Shown piece by piece: positions 49,788 through 57,802 of a DNA stretch of 64,000 nucleotides (within the stretch, counting starts at the first letter, position 1; every line of letters begins with the position of its first letter). This stretch comes from Fimbriimonadaceae bacterium. GTDB lineage: Bacteria > Armatimonadota > Fimbriimonadia > Fimbriimonadales > Fimbriimonadaceae. Where the stretch lies: NCBI GenBank assembly GCA_019454105.1, contig CP075364.1, positions 747,362 to 811,361 on the forward strand, written 5' to 3'. The notes under the pieces are model-generated. The model was given only the letters and a program-made list of their open reading frames with translations, did not search any database and had not been told where the DNA came from. The position numbers were made by a program, and so were the translations under genes.

Positions 49788-51109
49788 TCGAGTCTCTCGC
49801 GCGTCTCCAATCCGTGTTGCCGGGCGTCTCACGGTGCGAGGTGCTTGGTCGGGTCGAAAAGATGGTCGGACTGGTCATTGAGTCGGAGGGCCCGTCGGCC
49901 CGGTTGGGCGACCTCTGCTACATCGAGCCCGGAGACGGCTCGCCACATGTCGCTTGCGAGGTGGTCGGCTTTCGCTCAGAGAACGTGCTGCTCATGCCGT
50001 TGGGCGAAGTCACCGGCGTGCGGGCTGGGAGCTTGGTTCGGGGGACTGGGTCGTGTTTGCGCGTTCCCGTCGGGCCCGAACTGCTTGGCCGCGCCATCGA
50101 CGGGCTAGGGAGGCCGCTTGACGGCAAAGGGCCGGTCATGAGCCATTCCACTTATCCCAGCCTCGCTGCGCCCCCGAACGCTTTAGACCGCCAGATGATC
50201 GCCGACCGGTTCACCACGGGCGTCCGTGCCATCGACGGGCTCCTCACCATGGGTGTGGGGCAAAGGGTCGGCATCTTCGCCGGGTCGGGCGTCGGCAAGA
50301 GCACGCTCCTCGGGATGATCGCGCGGCACGGGCTGGCCGACGTCAACGTCATCGCTCTCATCGGGGAGCGGGGCCGAGAGGTCCGCGAATTCATGTCGAA
50401 CGATCTTGGCCCGGACGGACTGGCCAAAAGCGTGGTCGTCTGCGCCACCAGCGACGAGCCCGCCCTCGTGCGCATCAAGGCGAGCATGACCGCCACCGCC
50501 ATCGCCGAGGCTTTCCGAGATCAGGGGCTCAATGTCCTCCTGATGATGGACTCGGTGACCCGATTTGCGATGGCCCAGCGCGAGATCGGACTGGCAGTGG
50601 GCGAACCTCCCTCCACCAAGGGCTACACCCCGAGCGTGTTCGCCTTGTTGCCCAGGCTCATGGAACGGGCCGGGTGTGGAAGACGAGGGGCCATCACGGC
50701 GATCTATACCGTGCTCGTGGACGGCGACGACACGAACGAGCCCGTCGCCGACGCCACCCGAGCGATCCTTGATGGTCACATCGTTCTGAGCCGCGCCCTT
50801 ACGAGTCGAGGGCATTATCCGCCGATCGACATCTCCCAGAGCCTCAGCCGAGTCATGCCCATGGTGTCCTCCCAAGAGGAAGTCGGGAGGGCGAACCGTT
50901 TCAGAGAACTGGTGGCGGCGCACCAGGACGCCGAAGACCTCATCAGCGTCGGTGCCTATAAGGCCGGAACCAAGCCTGTCGTCGATGAAGCCGTCGCCAA
51001 GTGGGACCAGATAACGGCCTACTTGCGGCAAGACAAGAACGAGCCGGCAGACCCCGAATCGACCCAAGTGCGGCTCCAGGAGATCATTGATGCCCCAGTT
51101 CCGGTTTAG
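49784..51109 (+). CDS. fliI: Flagellum-specific ATPase FliI
   Basis: 441 aa from GTG 49784 (GTGA overlap with fliH). Export ATPase related to F1-beta: Walker A GIFAGSGVGKST, Walker B region NVLLMMDSVTRFAMAQREIG, VGEPPSTKGYTPSVF, and the C-terminal YPPIDISQSLSRVMP. Energises and unfolds export substrates at the cytoplasmic face of the basal body. Confidence 0.97.
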   Translation: MIESLARLQSVLPGVSRCEVLGRVEKMVGLVIESEGPSARLGDLCYIEPGDGSPHVACEVVGFRSENVLLMPLGEVTGVRAGSLVRGTGSCLRVPVGPELLGRAIDGLGRPLDGKGPVMSHSTYPSLAAPPNALDRQMIADRFTTGVRAIDGLLTMGVGQRVGIFAGSGVGKSTLLGMIARHGLADVNVIALIGERGREVREFMSNDLGPDGLAKSVVVCATSDEPALVRIKASMTATAIAEAFRDQGLNVLLMMDSVTRFAMAQREIGLAVGEPPSTKGYTPSVFALLPRLMERAGCGRRGAITAIYTVLVDGDDTNEPVADATRAILDGHIVLSRALTSRGHYPPIDISQSLSRVMPMVSSQEEVGRANRFRELVAAHQDAEDLISVGAYKAGTKPVVDEAVAKWDQITAYLRQDKNEPADPESTQVRLQEIIDAPVPV

Positions 51110-51509
51110 GCTCGAAAAGCTCCTCGAATATCGGCGCCAACTCGAAGACGACGCGAAGACCGCCTATCTATCGGCTCGCGCCACACGGCTCGAAGCTGAG
51201 CTTGAAATCGAGAAGATCCAGTCCCAAAGACAGTCAGCCCTTTTGGGAGGCGCACCAGACGTGGAGGCACGGACAGCCCTCGATGCGTTTTTGTCAAGGC
51301 TCGACGACGACCAGCGGGCGGCCGAGTCCGTCGTGGCCGTTCTTTCGAGCGAGGAGGGCCAAGCCATGGCCGACTGGATGAGGAAGCGGCAAGAGGCGGA
51401 GGCTTTGGCCAAAGTCAGGTCGAGTCATGAGGCCGAGTGGCGCGCGAAGGAGAACCGGCAGGAGCAAGCGATGCTCGACGATTGGACTTCTTCAAGGAGG
51501 GCGGCTTGA
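51090..51509 (+). CDS. fliJ: Flagellar export protein FliJ
   Basis: 139 aa from ATG 51090 (TTG 51087 possible), CCAGGAG upstream; overlaps the fliI end by 20 nt. Long coiled coil typical of FliJ, beginning [20 protein letters not shown] and rich in Glu, Arg, Ala and Gln throughout. Acts as the central stalk of the FliI-FliH complex. Assignment rests on the N-terminal motif, coiled-coil nature and position. Confidence 0.85.
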   Translation: MPQFRFRLEKLLEYRRQLEDDAKTAYLSARATRLEAELEIEKIQSQRQSALLGGAPDVEARTALDAFLSRLDDDQRAAESVVAVLSSEEGQAMADWMRKRQEAEALAKVRSSHEAEWRAKENRQEQAMLDDWTSSRRAA

Positions 51510-52105
51510 CGATCAAACCCCGAGGCTATGAAGCCGTGCTCAAGCGGATGCAAGAGATCCAGTCGAGAATGAAGGCCCTTGAGCCGGAACGTTCTCCCGG
51601 CCCCAACCCGACCGCTCCCCCTGCGGCGATCCAGGGTGCGATCGGTCGAGGCAACCAGCCTCTTGACCCCTTTGCTGGAACCGTCGTCGTCCGTCATCTC
51701 AGCCCTCCTCCGCAAATGGCCTCGATGATCCGTCAAGCCGCCACGCGACACGGTCTCGATCCGCTCCTGTTCGAGTCGCTGGTCGCGGCCGAATCGGGGT
51801 TCGACCCGTCGGTCGTCTCGTCGGCCGGGGCCCAGGGCCTGGCCCAACTGATGCCGGCCACCGCCAAGATGTTGGGTGTCAGCAACCCGTTCGACCCAGC
51901 CCAAAATTTGGATGGCGGAGCCCGCTATCTGGCCCAGATGATGAGGCAGTTCAATGGCGACGCGAGGCTGGCCCTGGCCGCTTACAACGCAGGCCCCGGG
52001 GCGGTCAGCCGGCACGGCGGCGTGCCCCCGTTCCAGGAGACCAGGAACTACATTGACCGCATCCTGAACCGCGTCAGGGATCTTTCGGGGAGGACAGGGC
52101 CTTGA
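51506..52105 (+). CDS. Lytic transglycosylase (SLT domain), flagellar operon
   Basis: 199 aa from TTG 51506, which overlaps the fliJ stop as TTGA and has AAGGAGGG 6 nt upstream. Residues about 70-195 form an SLT (GH23) domain: [20 protein letters not shown] with the catalytic Glu, [45 protein letters not shown]. Cleaves peptidoglycan glycan strands, probably to let the rod pass. No N-terminal signal peptide is seen, so export through the flagellar apparatus is likely (inference), as for FlgJ-type enzymes. Confidence 0.88.
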   Translation: MTIKPRGYEAVLKRMQEIQSRMKALEPERSPGPNPTAPPAAIQGAIGRGNQPLDPFAGTVVVRHLSPPPQMASMIRQAATRHGLDPLLFESLVAAESGFDPSVVSSAGAQGLAQLMPATAKMLGVSNPFDPAQNLDGGARYLAQMMRQFNGDARLALAAYNAGPGAVSRHGGVPPFQETRNYIDRILNRVRDLSGRTGP

Positions 52106-52560
52106 AGAAACCCCTGATCATTGTCGCGATCGTGGTGCCCATCTTGTTGGGCGGCGGAGTGCTGGGGGCTGCCTTGGCCGGGGTTATCAACATCCCTGGG
52201 TTGACGCCGAAAAGGGCGAAGCCTCCGGTGCCGTATGGTGAGCCGAGCTTGCCGACCCCGACCCGGCCCGAAGCGAAGCCGGCTCTCAAGCGGCCAACTC
52301 CGACCGTCAAAGTCGATGCCGTCGCCAAGGACGCCGAACAAGGGGCCAAAAAGCTGGCCTCACTATGGAACAATCTGCCTGTCGAAAAGCTTGTCGAGCT
52401 CGCGGCCGCCTATTCTGACGACGAACTGGCGCGGGTCGTTCTGGTGATGGATCCAGAGAAGGCTTCTGAGTTGTTGGCGAGTCTGGATGGCAAGCGGGCC
52501 GCAACCCTCAGCAAGCAGGTCCAGGACAAAGCTTCGGTCGTTCCTGCGACCAAAAAATGA
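52102..52560 (+). CDS. MotE/MgtE-N-like membrane protein
   Basis: 152 aa from TTG 52102 (overlap with previous stop; GGAGGA upstream). N-terminal membrane anchor [20 protein letters not shown], a Pro/Lys-rich linker, then [20 protein letters not shown] and [20 protein letters not shown], the pattern of MotE-like flagellar proteins with an MgtE-N-type fold. Last gene of the flagellar operon; probably assists motor or export assembly. Confidence 0.7.
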   Translation: MKKPLIIVAIVVPILLGGGVLGAALAGVINIPGLTPKRAKPPVPYGEPSLPTPTRPEAKPALKRPTPTVKVDAVAKDAEQGAKKLASLWNNLPVEKLVELAAAYSDDELARVVLVMDPEKASELLASLDGKRAATLSKQVQDKASVVPATKK

Positions 52561-52580
52561 CACGGGTACCATGGGGCCCT

Positions 52581-52656
52581 CCGGGCGTAGCTCAGTGGAT
52601 AGAGCACCAGTCTTCGGAACTGGGTGTCGGGGGTTCGAGTCCCTCCGCCCGGGCCA
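52581..52656 (+). tRNA. tRNA-Arg(TCG)
   Basis: Acceptor CCGGGCG, D arm AGCTCAGTGGATAGAGC, anticodon stem CCAGT/ACTGG with loop CTTCGGA (anticodon TCG), T arm GGGGG-TTCGAGT-CCCTC, 3' acceptor CGCCCGG, discriminator G and encoded CCA. The first acceptor base C is unusual but pairs. Confidence 0.93.
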
Positions 52657-52737
52657 GAGGTCGCAGTGCCCGAAGTGAAGTCTCGTTCCGGCTGTAACCT
52701 TGCAGATGACCGCCCGTATTGCAAAACGGAGCCACAC

Positions 52738-53601
52738 ATGACGAGAACGTTCACACGCATTTCGCTCTTCCTCTCTCTCGCCGCGCTCGGCGCAGGCGCG
52801 TTCGCACAAGACACCGCGCCAGTGCTCCGACTCAAAGTCGAACCAGGCACGAAGCTGACCATGTCGACTTCGACCGAGACCAAGATGGCTTTCGGCGGCA
52901 TGATGGAACAGACCGTCAACTCGAAGTCGACCATTGGCCAGAGCCTTTCCTTCGAAGGGGGCGAGGGAGGATGGCTCAAGTTCGTCATCGCGACGACCGA
53001 GTTCAGCTTGGAAACGGACGGGCAAATGGGTCCCGCACCGGTCGATCCGGCCGAGATGGCCGAGCAGATCAAGAAGGTCAAGATCGTCGGCGAGGTCAAC
53101 GAATTGGGGCAGTCCCGAGGAGTCGGCATCGTGAATGAGGAGAACCTGGACCAGATGTCCAAGAGCGTCATGTCGAGCACGGTCGCATCTATGAGCCAGC
53201 TCGGGTTCATGGGAGTGTCGTTCCCCGAAGGAGGATTGACCGTCGGTCAGACATGGGACAAGGAGTTCGACATGGCCAAGGTCGTCGAGGACAACTCGAT
53301 GGGCTTCCTCAGCAACGTGCAGGGCAAAATGCCGGTCAAGTTCGAAGTCTTGGGCTTCGAAGAAGTGGGCGGGTCCAAAGTGGTCAAGATGAAGTCCTTC
53401 ATGGACGGCAAGGTCACCTTCGACGTCTCCATGATGGGCAGCACCGGCAACATGACCACGACCTCGGTCGGTCACATTTGGATCGACCTGGCGACTGGCT
53501 TGGTCGTCAAAGCCGAAAGCGAGATGGCGAACATGATGGACATGGGCCAGCTCACGATCCAGCAAGAGACCAAGATCAACACCGTCGTCAATAAGGCTTA
53601 A
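52738..53601 (+). CDS. Secreted DUF6263-like protein
   Basis: 287 aa, ATG 52738. Signal peptide TFTRISLFLSLAALGAGAFA. Mature part Met/Thr/Ser-rich beta protein with LRLKVEPGTKLTMSTSTETK, a central FPEGGLTVGQTWDKEFDM and the ending GHIWIDLATGLVVKAESEMA, the layout of DUF6263-type exported proteins of unknown function. Stands alone between tRNA-Arg and a terminator hairpin. Confidence 0.7.
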   Translation: MTRTFTRISLFLSLAALGAGAFAQDTAPVLRLKVEPGTKLTMSTSTETKMAFGGMMEQTVNSKSTIGQSLSFEGGEGGWLKFVIATTEFSLETDGQMGPAPVDPAEMAEQIKKVKIVGEVNELGQSRGVGIVNEENLDQMSKSVMSSTVASMSQLGFMGVSFPEGGLTVGQTWDKEFDMAKVVEDNSMGFLSNVQGKMPVKFEVLGFEEVGGSKVVKMKSFMDGKVTFDVSMMGSTGNMTTTSVGHIWIDLATGLVVKAESEMANMMDMGQLTIQQETKINTVVNKA

Positions 53602-53625
53602 ATGCCCCTTTGAGCCGTTTTGTTC

Positions 53626-53655
53626 GGGCCGTGCGGGAACATTCCCGTCCGGCCC
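53626..53655 (+). terminator. Terminator hairpin
   Basis: GGGCCG-TG-CGGGAA, loop CA, TTCCCG-TC-CGGCCC: two 6-bp stem blocks around a 2-nt internal mismatch, 25 nt after the stop at 53601. Confidence 0.55.
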
Positions 53656-53680
53656 GCCCTCTATTGGAGTCAGCCGTACC

Positions 53681-54190
53681 ATGCAGTGTCCGACTTGCCA
53701 CAGAGGGCTGACGCCGTCGCGATTCGACCTGGCGGAGACCCATGTCTGCACGCGGTGCACAGGGGTGTGGATCGACGAGCAAGAGTTACCGTCGCTCACC
53801 GACAGTGGTCATGCGTCGTCGATCGACGACCTGACTCCTCCAGAGTTCCACAGTGTGGCAGAGAGCGCCAAAGCCTGCCCCAGGTGCTTGAAGGAATTGG
53901 ACGAGTATCTCCGCGAACCTATGGCCGATTTGACGGTGGCCGGGTGTTTGTCTTGCGGAGGACTCTTCTTCCACGATGAGGCTCTCGAAGAGAGGCACCG
54001 TTTCAGGATCGGCACCAGCGTCGATCCTGAAGCGCCGGGCGAGGCCCTTAACATCGTCGAAGACCTATTGAGCCAATCGGGCCTCGACCAAGAATCGGCT
54101 CGGTTCGCCCTGGAGTGGGTGGCGTCGAGGCGGGCCGTTCAGGGAGCCTCCCGAAACTTGAGTGAGTTGCTCGTCCTGGTTCGCCAATAG
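53681..54190 (+). CDS. Two zinc-ribbon (TFIIB-type) protein
   Basis: 169 aa, ATG 53681. First ribbon MQCPTCHRGL..HVCTRCTGVWID and second ACPRCLKEL..AGCLSCGGLFFHDEALEE follow the zf-TFIIB pattern CPxC..CxxCxGxWxDxxEL. The rest is helical and acidic. Such proteins are widespread and uncharacterised. The next gene starts 24 nt later. Confidence 0.8.
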   Translation: MQCPTCHRGLTPSRFDLAETHVCTRCTGVWIDEQELPSLTDSGHASSIDDLTPPEFHSVAESAKACPRCLKELDEYLREPMADLTVAGCLSCGGLFFHDEALEERHRFRIGTSVDPEAPGEALNIVEDLLSQSGLDQESARFALEWVASRRAVQGASRNLSELLVLVRQ

Positions 54191-54214
54191 CTGAAGGTAA
54201 AACCCGGGCTGCCG

Positions 54215-54970
54215 ATGACCGTCCGACAGGACCTCAGCTTCAAGACCCCCAAGGGAAGCGGACGCTACGACCTGTTCGTACCAGACTCGCCTGGGGCGCG
54301 TCGTTTGGTCGTCCTGATCCACGGCGGGGGATGGGTCAGCGGAGACAAGTCAGGCTATCACGACGAGGCCCTGTTTTGGACTGACCAGGGTCTAGCTGCG
54401 GCGTGTGTCGGCTATCGGCTCGCGCCCACCCACCCTTTCCCTGCAGCAGTGATCGATGTTCAGGGCGCTATGGCCCACTTCAGGGCTTCGGGAGACTGGG
54501 ACGAGGTCTTCGTCTTTGGCAACAGCGCCGGGGGACACCTGGCTCTGATGGCCGGGCTGTGCGACCATATCCTGGGAAGCGACCTTCCGGCATCGCCGGC
54601 CGACAAGGTCGTGGCCGTTTGCCCGATCACTGACCTGCGATCTTACAGTGGCGGGGAAGTGCCCGAAGCAGAAGAGTTTCTCGACGCGTTCATGGGAGCC
54701 CCGCCGGGCACCGAACCAGAAAAGTGGACAGAAGCCAGCCCAGTCGCGCATGTTCGTCCAGGTGCGCCGCCGACCCTCTTGATCCACGGGCAGTCTGACT
54801 CGCTCGTACCAGTCAGCCAGAGCCGAGTCATGGCCGAGGCTCTTCAAGCAGTCGGGGCACTGGTACGACTGATCGAGCTTTCCGGCGAGGAACATTCGTT
54901 CACTTGGGAAGCTTGGTCAAGAATCCGGCGCGAGGCCAGAGAGCACTTCTTGGGGGGGGCGTCCTCGTGA
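54215..54970 (+). CDS. Alpha/beta-hydrolase (esterase / formamidase-like)
   Basis: 251 aa, ATG 54215. BD-FAE/kynurenine-formamidase-like hydrolase: oxyanion VVLIHGGGWVSGDKSG, nucleophile FVFGNSAGGHLALMAG, acid LIHGQSDSLVP, base His in SGEEHSFTW. Substrate unknown. Its stop overlaps the GTG of the threonine aldolase gene, so the two are co-translated. Confidence 0.88.
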   Translation: MTVRQDLSFKTPKGSGRYDLFVPDSPGARRLVVLIHGGGWVSGDKSGYHDEALFWTDQGLAAACVGYRLAPTHPFPAAVIDVQGAMAHFRASGDWDEVFVFGNSAGGHLALMAGLCDHILGSDLPASPADKVVAVCPITDLRSYSGGEVPEAEEFLDAFMGAPPGTEPEKWTEASPVAHVRPGAPPTLLIHGQSDSLVPVSQSRVMAEALQAVGALVRLIELSGEEHSFTWEAWSRIRREAREHFLGGASS

Positions 54971-55992
54971 CCGTCGATCTGCGGAGCGACACCGTCACGC
55001 GCCCTACGCCCACTATGTACGAGGCCATCGCCAAAGCCGAGCTTGGCGACGACGTCCTTGGCCATGACCCCACCGTCCTCCGATTGGAGCGAATGGCCGC
55101 CGAGCGGCTGGGCAAGGAAGAGGGCCTGTTCTTCCCGAGCGGCACCATGGCGAACCAAGCCGCCATCGCCGCACAGACCCGCCCGGGAGACAGCATCCTC
55201 GCCGACGAGGACGCCCATATCCTATTCTATGAGGGAGCCGGCCCATCCGTCTTCTCCGCAGTCCAAGCAAGGTCGTACCCGAGCCAGAACGGGCGGCCAG
55301 ACCCGATAGAGATCGAATCCAGGATCCTCACAAGTTCGCACCACACTCCCGGCACCACCCTCCTTTGCCTCGAAAACTCCCACAATCGGGCAGGCGGGGC
55401 TGTCACTCCCCTCAAGATCCTTCTCCAGATTCGCGAAGTGGCTGAAAGAAGGGGTCTTAAAGTCCACTTGGACGGAGCCAGGCTCTTCAACGCGGCGACC
55501 GCCTTGCGGGAGGATCCAGCGGATCTGGCCAGCATCGCCGACACCGTTATGGTGTCACTCAGCAAGGGCCTTTGCTCGCCGGTCGGATCTCTGCTCTGCG
55601 GCTCAAGCGAAACGATCGAGGCCGCCCGCTTTTGGCGCAAGCGAATGGGAGGTGGCATGCGCCAGTCCGGAATTCTCGCCGCCTGCGGCATCGTCAGCTT
55701 GAGCGAGATGACAGAAAGGCTCGATGAGGACCATGGTCGAACGAAAGCTTTGGGCGACTCCCTGAAGAACGTCCCTGGACTGACGCCCCACGAGCCGGAG
55801 ACCAACATCCTCATGGTCGACACGCAATTGCCGGCGGACACGTGGGTCTCGAAGATGACCCAGCGAGACGTCTTGGTCTATGCCTTCGGGGCCCATCGAC
55901 TTCGGCTGGTGCTGCATCGCGACGTGGACGATGTGGGCCTCGGCCATGCCATTGCCGCCTTCAAGGATCTAGGAAGGGAACTGGAGGGCTAG
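54967..55992 (+). CDS. ltaE: Low-specificity L-threonine aldolase
   Basis: 341 aa from GTG 54967 (GTGA overlap). PLP fold-type I: VDLRSDTVTRPTPTMYEAIA, AELGDDVLGHDPTVLRLE, LFFPSGTMANQAAI, VHLDGARLFNAATAL (Asp-Arg), PLP Lys in VMVSLSKGLCSPVGSLL. Cleaves threonine/allo-threonine to glycine and acetaldehyde; an aldehyde dehydrogenase is elsewhere in the window but not linked. Its 3' end overlaps the convergent exonuclease gene by 24 nt. Confidence 0.94.
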   Translation: MTVDLRSDTVTRPTPTMYEAIAKAELGDDVLGHDPTVLRLERMAAERLGKEEGLFFPSGTMANQAAIAAQTRPGDSILADEDAHILFYEGAGPSVFSAVQARSYPSQNGRPDPIEIESRILTSSHHTPGTTLLCLENSHNRAGGAVTPLKILLQIREVAERRGLKVHLDGARLFNAATALREDPADLASIADTVMVSLSKGLCSPVGSLLCGSSETIEAARFWRKRMGGGMRQSGILAACGIVSLSEMTERLDEDHGRTKALGDSLKNVPGLTPHEPETNILMVDTQLPADTWVSKMTQRDVLVYAFGAHRLRLVLHRDVDDVGLGHAIAAFKDLGRELEG

Positions 55993-56784
55993 CTGGCCCA
56001 TGGTGGCCGCCCTCATTTTCTCGTAGGCGATCCCGGCCAACGTCTCAAGGTTGACGACGTCCTCTCGGTTGTAAGCGATCAGCTTCTCCAGCGAGGACTC
56101 ATGCCCCCGCAGGTGCTCTCTCCAAAGCCGGACGGCGTCAAGACCGCTCAGCCCGACCGTCTCGTCTGGCCTCGAAATGCCCATTTGCTGTTCGATCTTC
56201 TTCAGACCGCCGCGATATCCGAGCCGCTTGAGGACGTGGCAAAGATCGATGTGGATGTGGTCGAAGTCCACATGGGAGAACGCTCTCTTGAGCATGGGAA
56301 CGTCGAACCCTGTGCCGAAGAATGTCACCATGACTTGGTAGCGAGAAATCAAGTCAGGAAAATTGCCCAGGTCATTCTCCTTGATCAGGCATGTGAACTC
56401 CTTGCCGTCGTAAAGACCGACGCACGTGACCGAGTCCCCAGACTGGCCCCCGTCCGTCTCAATGTCGAGATAAACGCAAGAGTCCTTGAACTCGGACCAA
56501 GCCCTCCAAGCCTCGCGGCTCCCCAAGAGCGGCTGAAAGAACTGATGGTGCTTGGACTCAAGAGCCTCGTGCGACCGTTCGACGTACTGGGTCACCGTTC
56601 CGACATCGGCGGCACCGAGCGAAAACTCGGAAGGCGACCGCATAAAGGTGTCCCAATCCAAACATCCCTGGTTCCAAAGCGACCTCTCTGTGGTCTCCCC
56701 GATATCAGGAATGTGGACGAAAGACTGTCGGAGCAAGTCAGATCTTCTTCCGAGGACGGACTGTAGTGTTGGGATTGGCACCAT
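55969..56784 (-). CDS. RNase H-like exonuclease-domain protein
   Basis: 271 aa if started at ATG 56784, which overlaps the upstream gene by 47 nt; the frame is open further but the upstream sequence is shadow-like. VYLDIETDGGQSGDSVTCVG gives the DxE of DnaQ/RNase H-like exonucleases, with FFGTGFDVPMLKRAF (second Asp) and LIAYNREDVVNLETLA (YxxxD) completing the DEDD-type set. This is the YprB/RNase_H_2 type. Role in nucleic-acid processing inferred. Confidence 0.85.
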   Translation of the reverse strand: MVPIPTLQSVLGRRSDLLRQSFVHIPDIGETTERSLWNQGCLDWDTFMRSPSEFSLGAADVGTVTQYVERSHEALESKHHQFFQPLLGSREAWRAWSEFKDSCVYLDIETDGGQSGDSVTCVGLYDGKEFTCLIKENDLGNFPDLISRYQVMVTFFGTGFDVPMLKRAFSHVDFDHIHIDLCHVLKRLGYRGGLKKIEQQMGISRPDETVGLSGLDAVRLWREHLRGHESSLEKLIAYNREDVVNLETLAGIAYEKMRAATMGQLALQFPS

Positions 56785-57277
56785 CCCTGAACGGCGGGTG
56801 CGGAATGTCCACGGTGGTCCCACCGGGCCAGTACATCGGGTTGGAAGGATCCTCGTACCAGTAGCGGCCCGTCTCCAGGTTGCGGTCGAACTCTCCGGCG
56901 AAGCGGATGACCCCGGCGCCGAACCAAAAGCCGGTGAGATCACGACCGAACCATTGGACACCCCTCCATTCGCCGACGACGACCACCCGTCCGGTGCCCG
57001 TCCAGACCTCCCGGCCCTCGCGCGTCATTTCGCGCCGCACCCGTCCAGTCACGGACGACTGGCCCTTCACGTTGCTGAGCAGCACCGTGCCGGTGAAGCT
57101 GAACTCGAGCCTTCCTTTGCCATCCAGAATCTTGAAGCTGCCCAGCCGGGTCGTGAAGTGCATGATGTCCAGCCCCGTTGGATCAGTAACGCCGGCCTTC
57201 TGGGCCTCCGTGGCCGGTTGGCACCAAGCTGAAGCGGTCAGGGTCGCGAGGGAGAGCAGGGCCAGAAGTCGTCGCAT
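56738..57277 (-). CDS. Secreted hypothetical protein
   Basis: 179 aa, ATG 57277. Signal peptide RRLLALLSLATLTASAWC (a Cys at its end, but no clear lipobox). The rest is a beta-rich domain (LGSFKILDGKGRLEFSFTG, GRVVVVGEWRGVQWFGRDL) with a Pro/Asn-rich tail. No family recognised; it resembles LptA/OstA-like sheets only vaguely. Overlaps the exonuclease gene behind it. Confidence 0.65.
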   Translation of the reverse strand: MRRLLALLSLATLTASAWCQPATEAQKAGVTDPTGLDIMHFTTRLGSFKILDGKGRLEFSFTGTVLLSNVKGQSSVTGRVRREMTREGREVWTGTGRVVVVGEWRGVQWFGRDLTGFWFGAGVIRFAGEFDRNLETGRYWYEDPSNPMYWPGGTTVDIPHPPFRDGANPNTTVRPRKKI

Positions 57278-57369
57278 AGGGCTGCCGCGAAAGTCTACTC
57301 CCTCAAGACCGCGAGCCTGGGAATCATTGGATCCCGGCGACTCCCCGGTTCTCGACTTGAAGGATCGCG

Positions 57370-57375
57370 TAAAAT
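57370..57375 (+). promoter_or_regulatory. -10-like box before ccmE
   Basis: TAAAAT, 7 nt before ATG 57383; an earlier in-frame ATG (57374) overlaps the box. Confidence 0.45.
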
Positions 57376-57382
57376 GGGCGGG

Positions 57383-57790
57383 ATGAACCAGTTCCGCCGC
57401 TCGCGGCGTGCCGGGGCGTTCGCTTGGAGCTTGGGCTCCGTCTTGCTTGGGACGACGGTCGTCGTCGGGTTTGGCGCCATGGTCGCCGCCTTCCTCGGCA
57501 ACGCCAGCCCCTATGTCACCGTCCAAGAGGCGAAGCAGCAGCCCGGGGACAATCTTCACTTGGCCGGAGACATCGTGCCTGGAACCCTCAAAATGTCGGC
57601 CCCAAGCCAGACGGTTTCGTTCATGGTCCGGGACGAACAAGGTGACACGCTCCCAGTCGTTTATCGTGGGGCCCAGCCCTCCAACATGGGCGCGGCCACC
57701 AAGGTAGTCGCCGTCGGAGGGCACAAGTCCGGAGTCTTCGAGGCCAGGAAGCTGCTCCTCAAATGCCCTTCAAAGTACGAAGGGAGCTGA
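57383..57790 (+). CDS. ccmE: Cytochrome c maturation protein CcmE, CXXXY type
   Basis: 135 aa from ATG 57383. One N-terminal TM segment (SVLLGTTVVVGFGAMVAAFL) and an OB-fold domain (LHLAGDIVPGTLKMSAPSQT, VSFMVRDEQGDTLPVVYRGA, VAVGGHKSGVFEARKLLLKC). At the heme-attachment site the usual HxxxY is CPSKY, that is CXXXY, so heme would bind through Cys as in archaeal and Desulfovibrio-type CcmE. Delivers heme to CcmF, whose gene follows after 12 nt. Confidence 0.88.
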   Translation: MNQFRRSRRAGAFAWSLGSVLLGTTVVVGFGAMVAAFLGNASPYVTVQEAKQQPGDNLHLAGDIVPGTLKMSAPSQTVSFMVRDEQGDTLPVVYRGAQPSNMGAATKVVAVGGHKSGVFEARKLLLKCPSKYEGS

Positions 57791-57802
57791 TAGGGACCAG
57801 AT

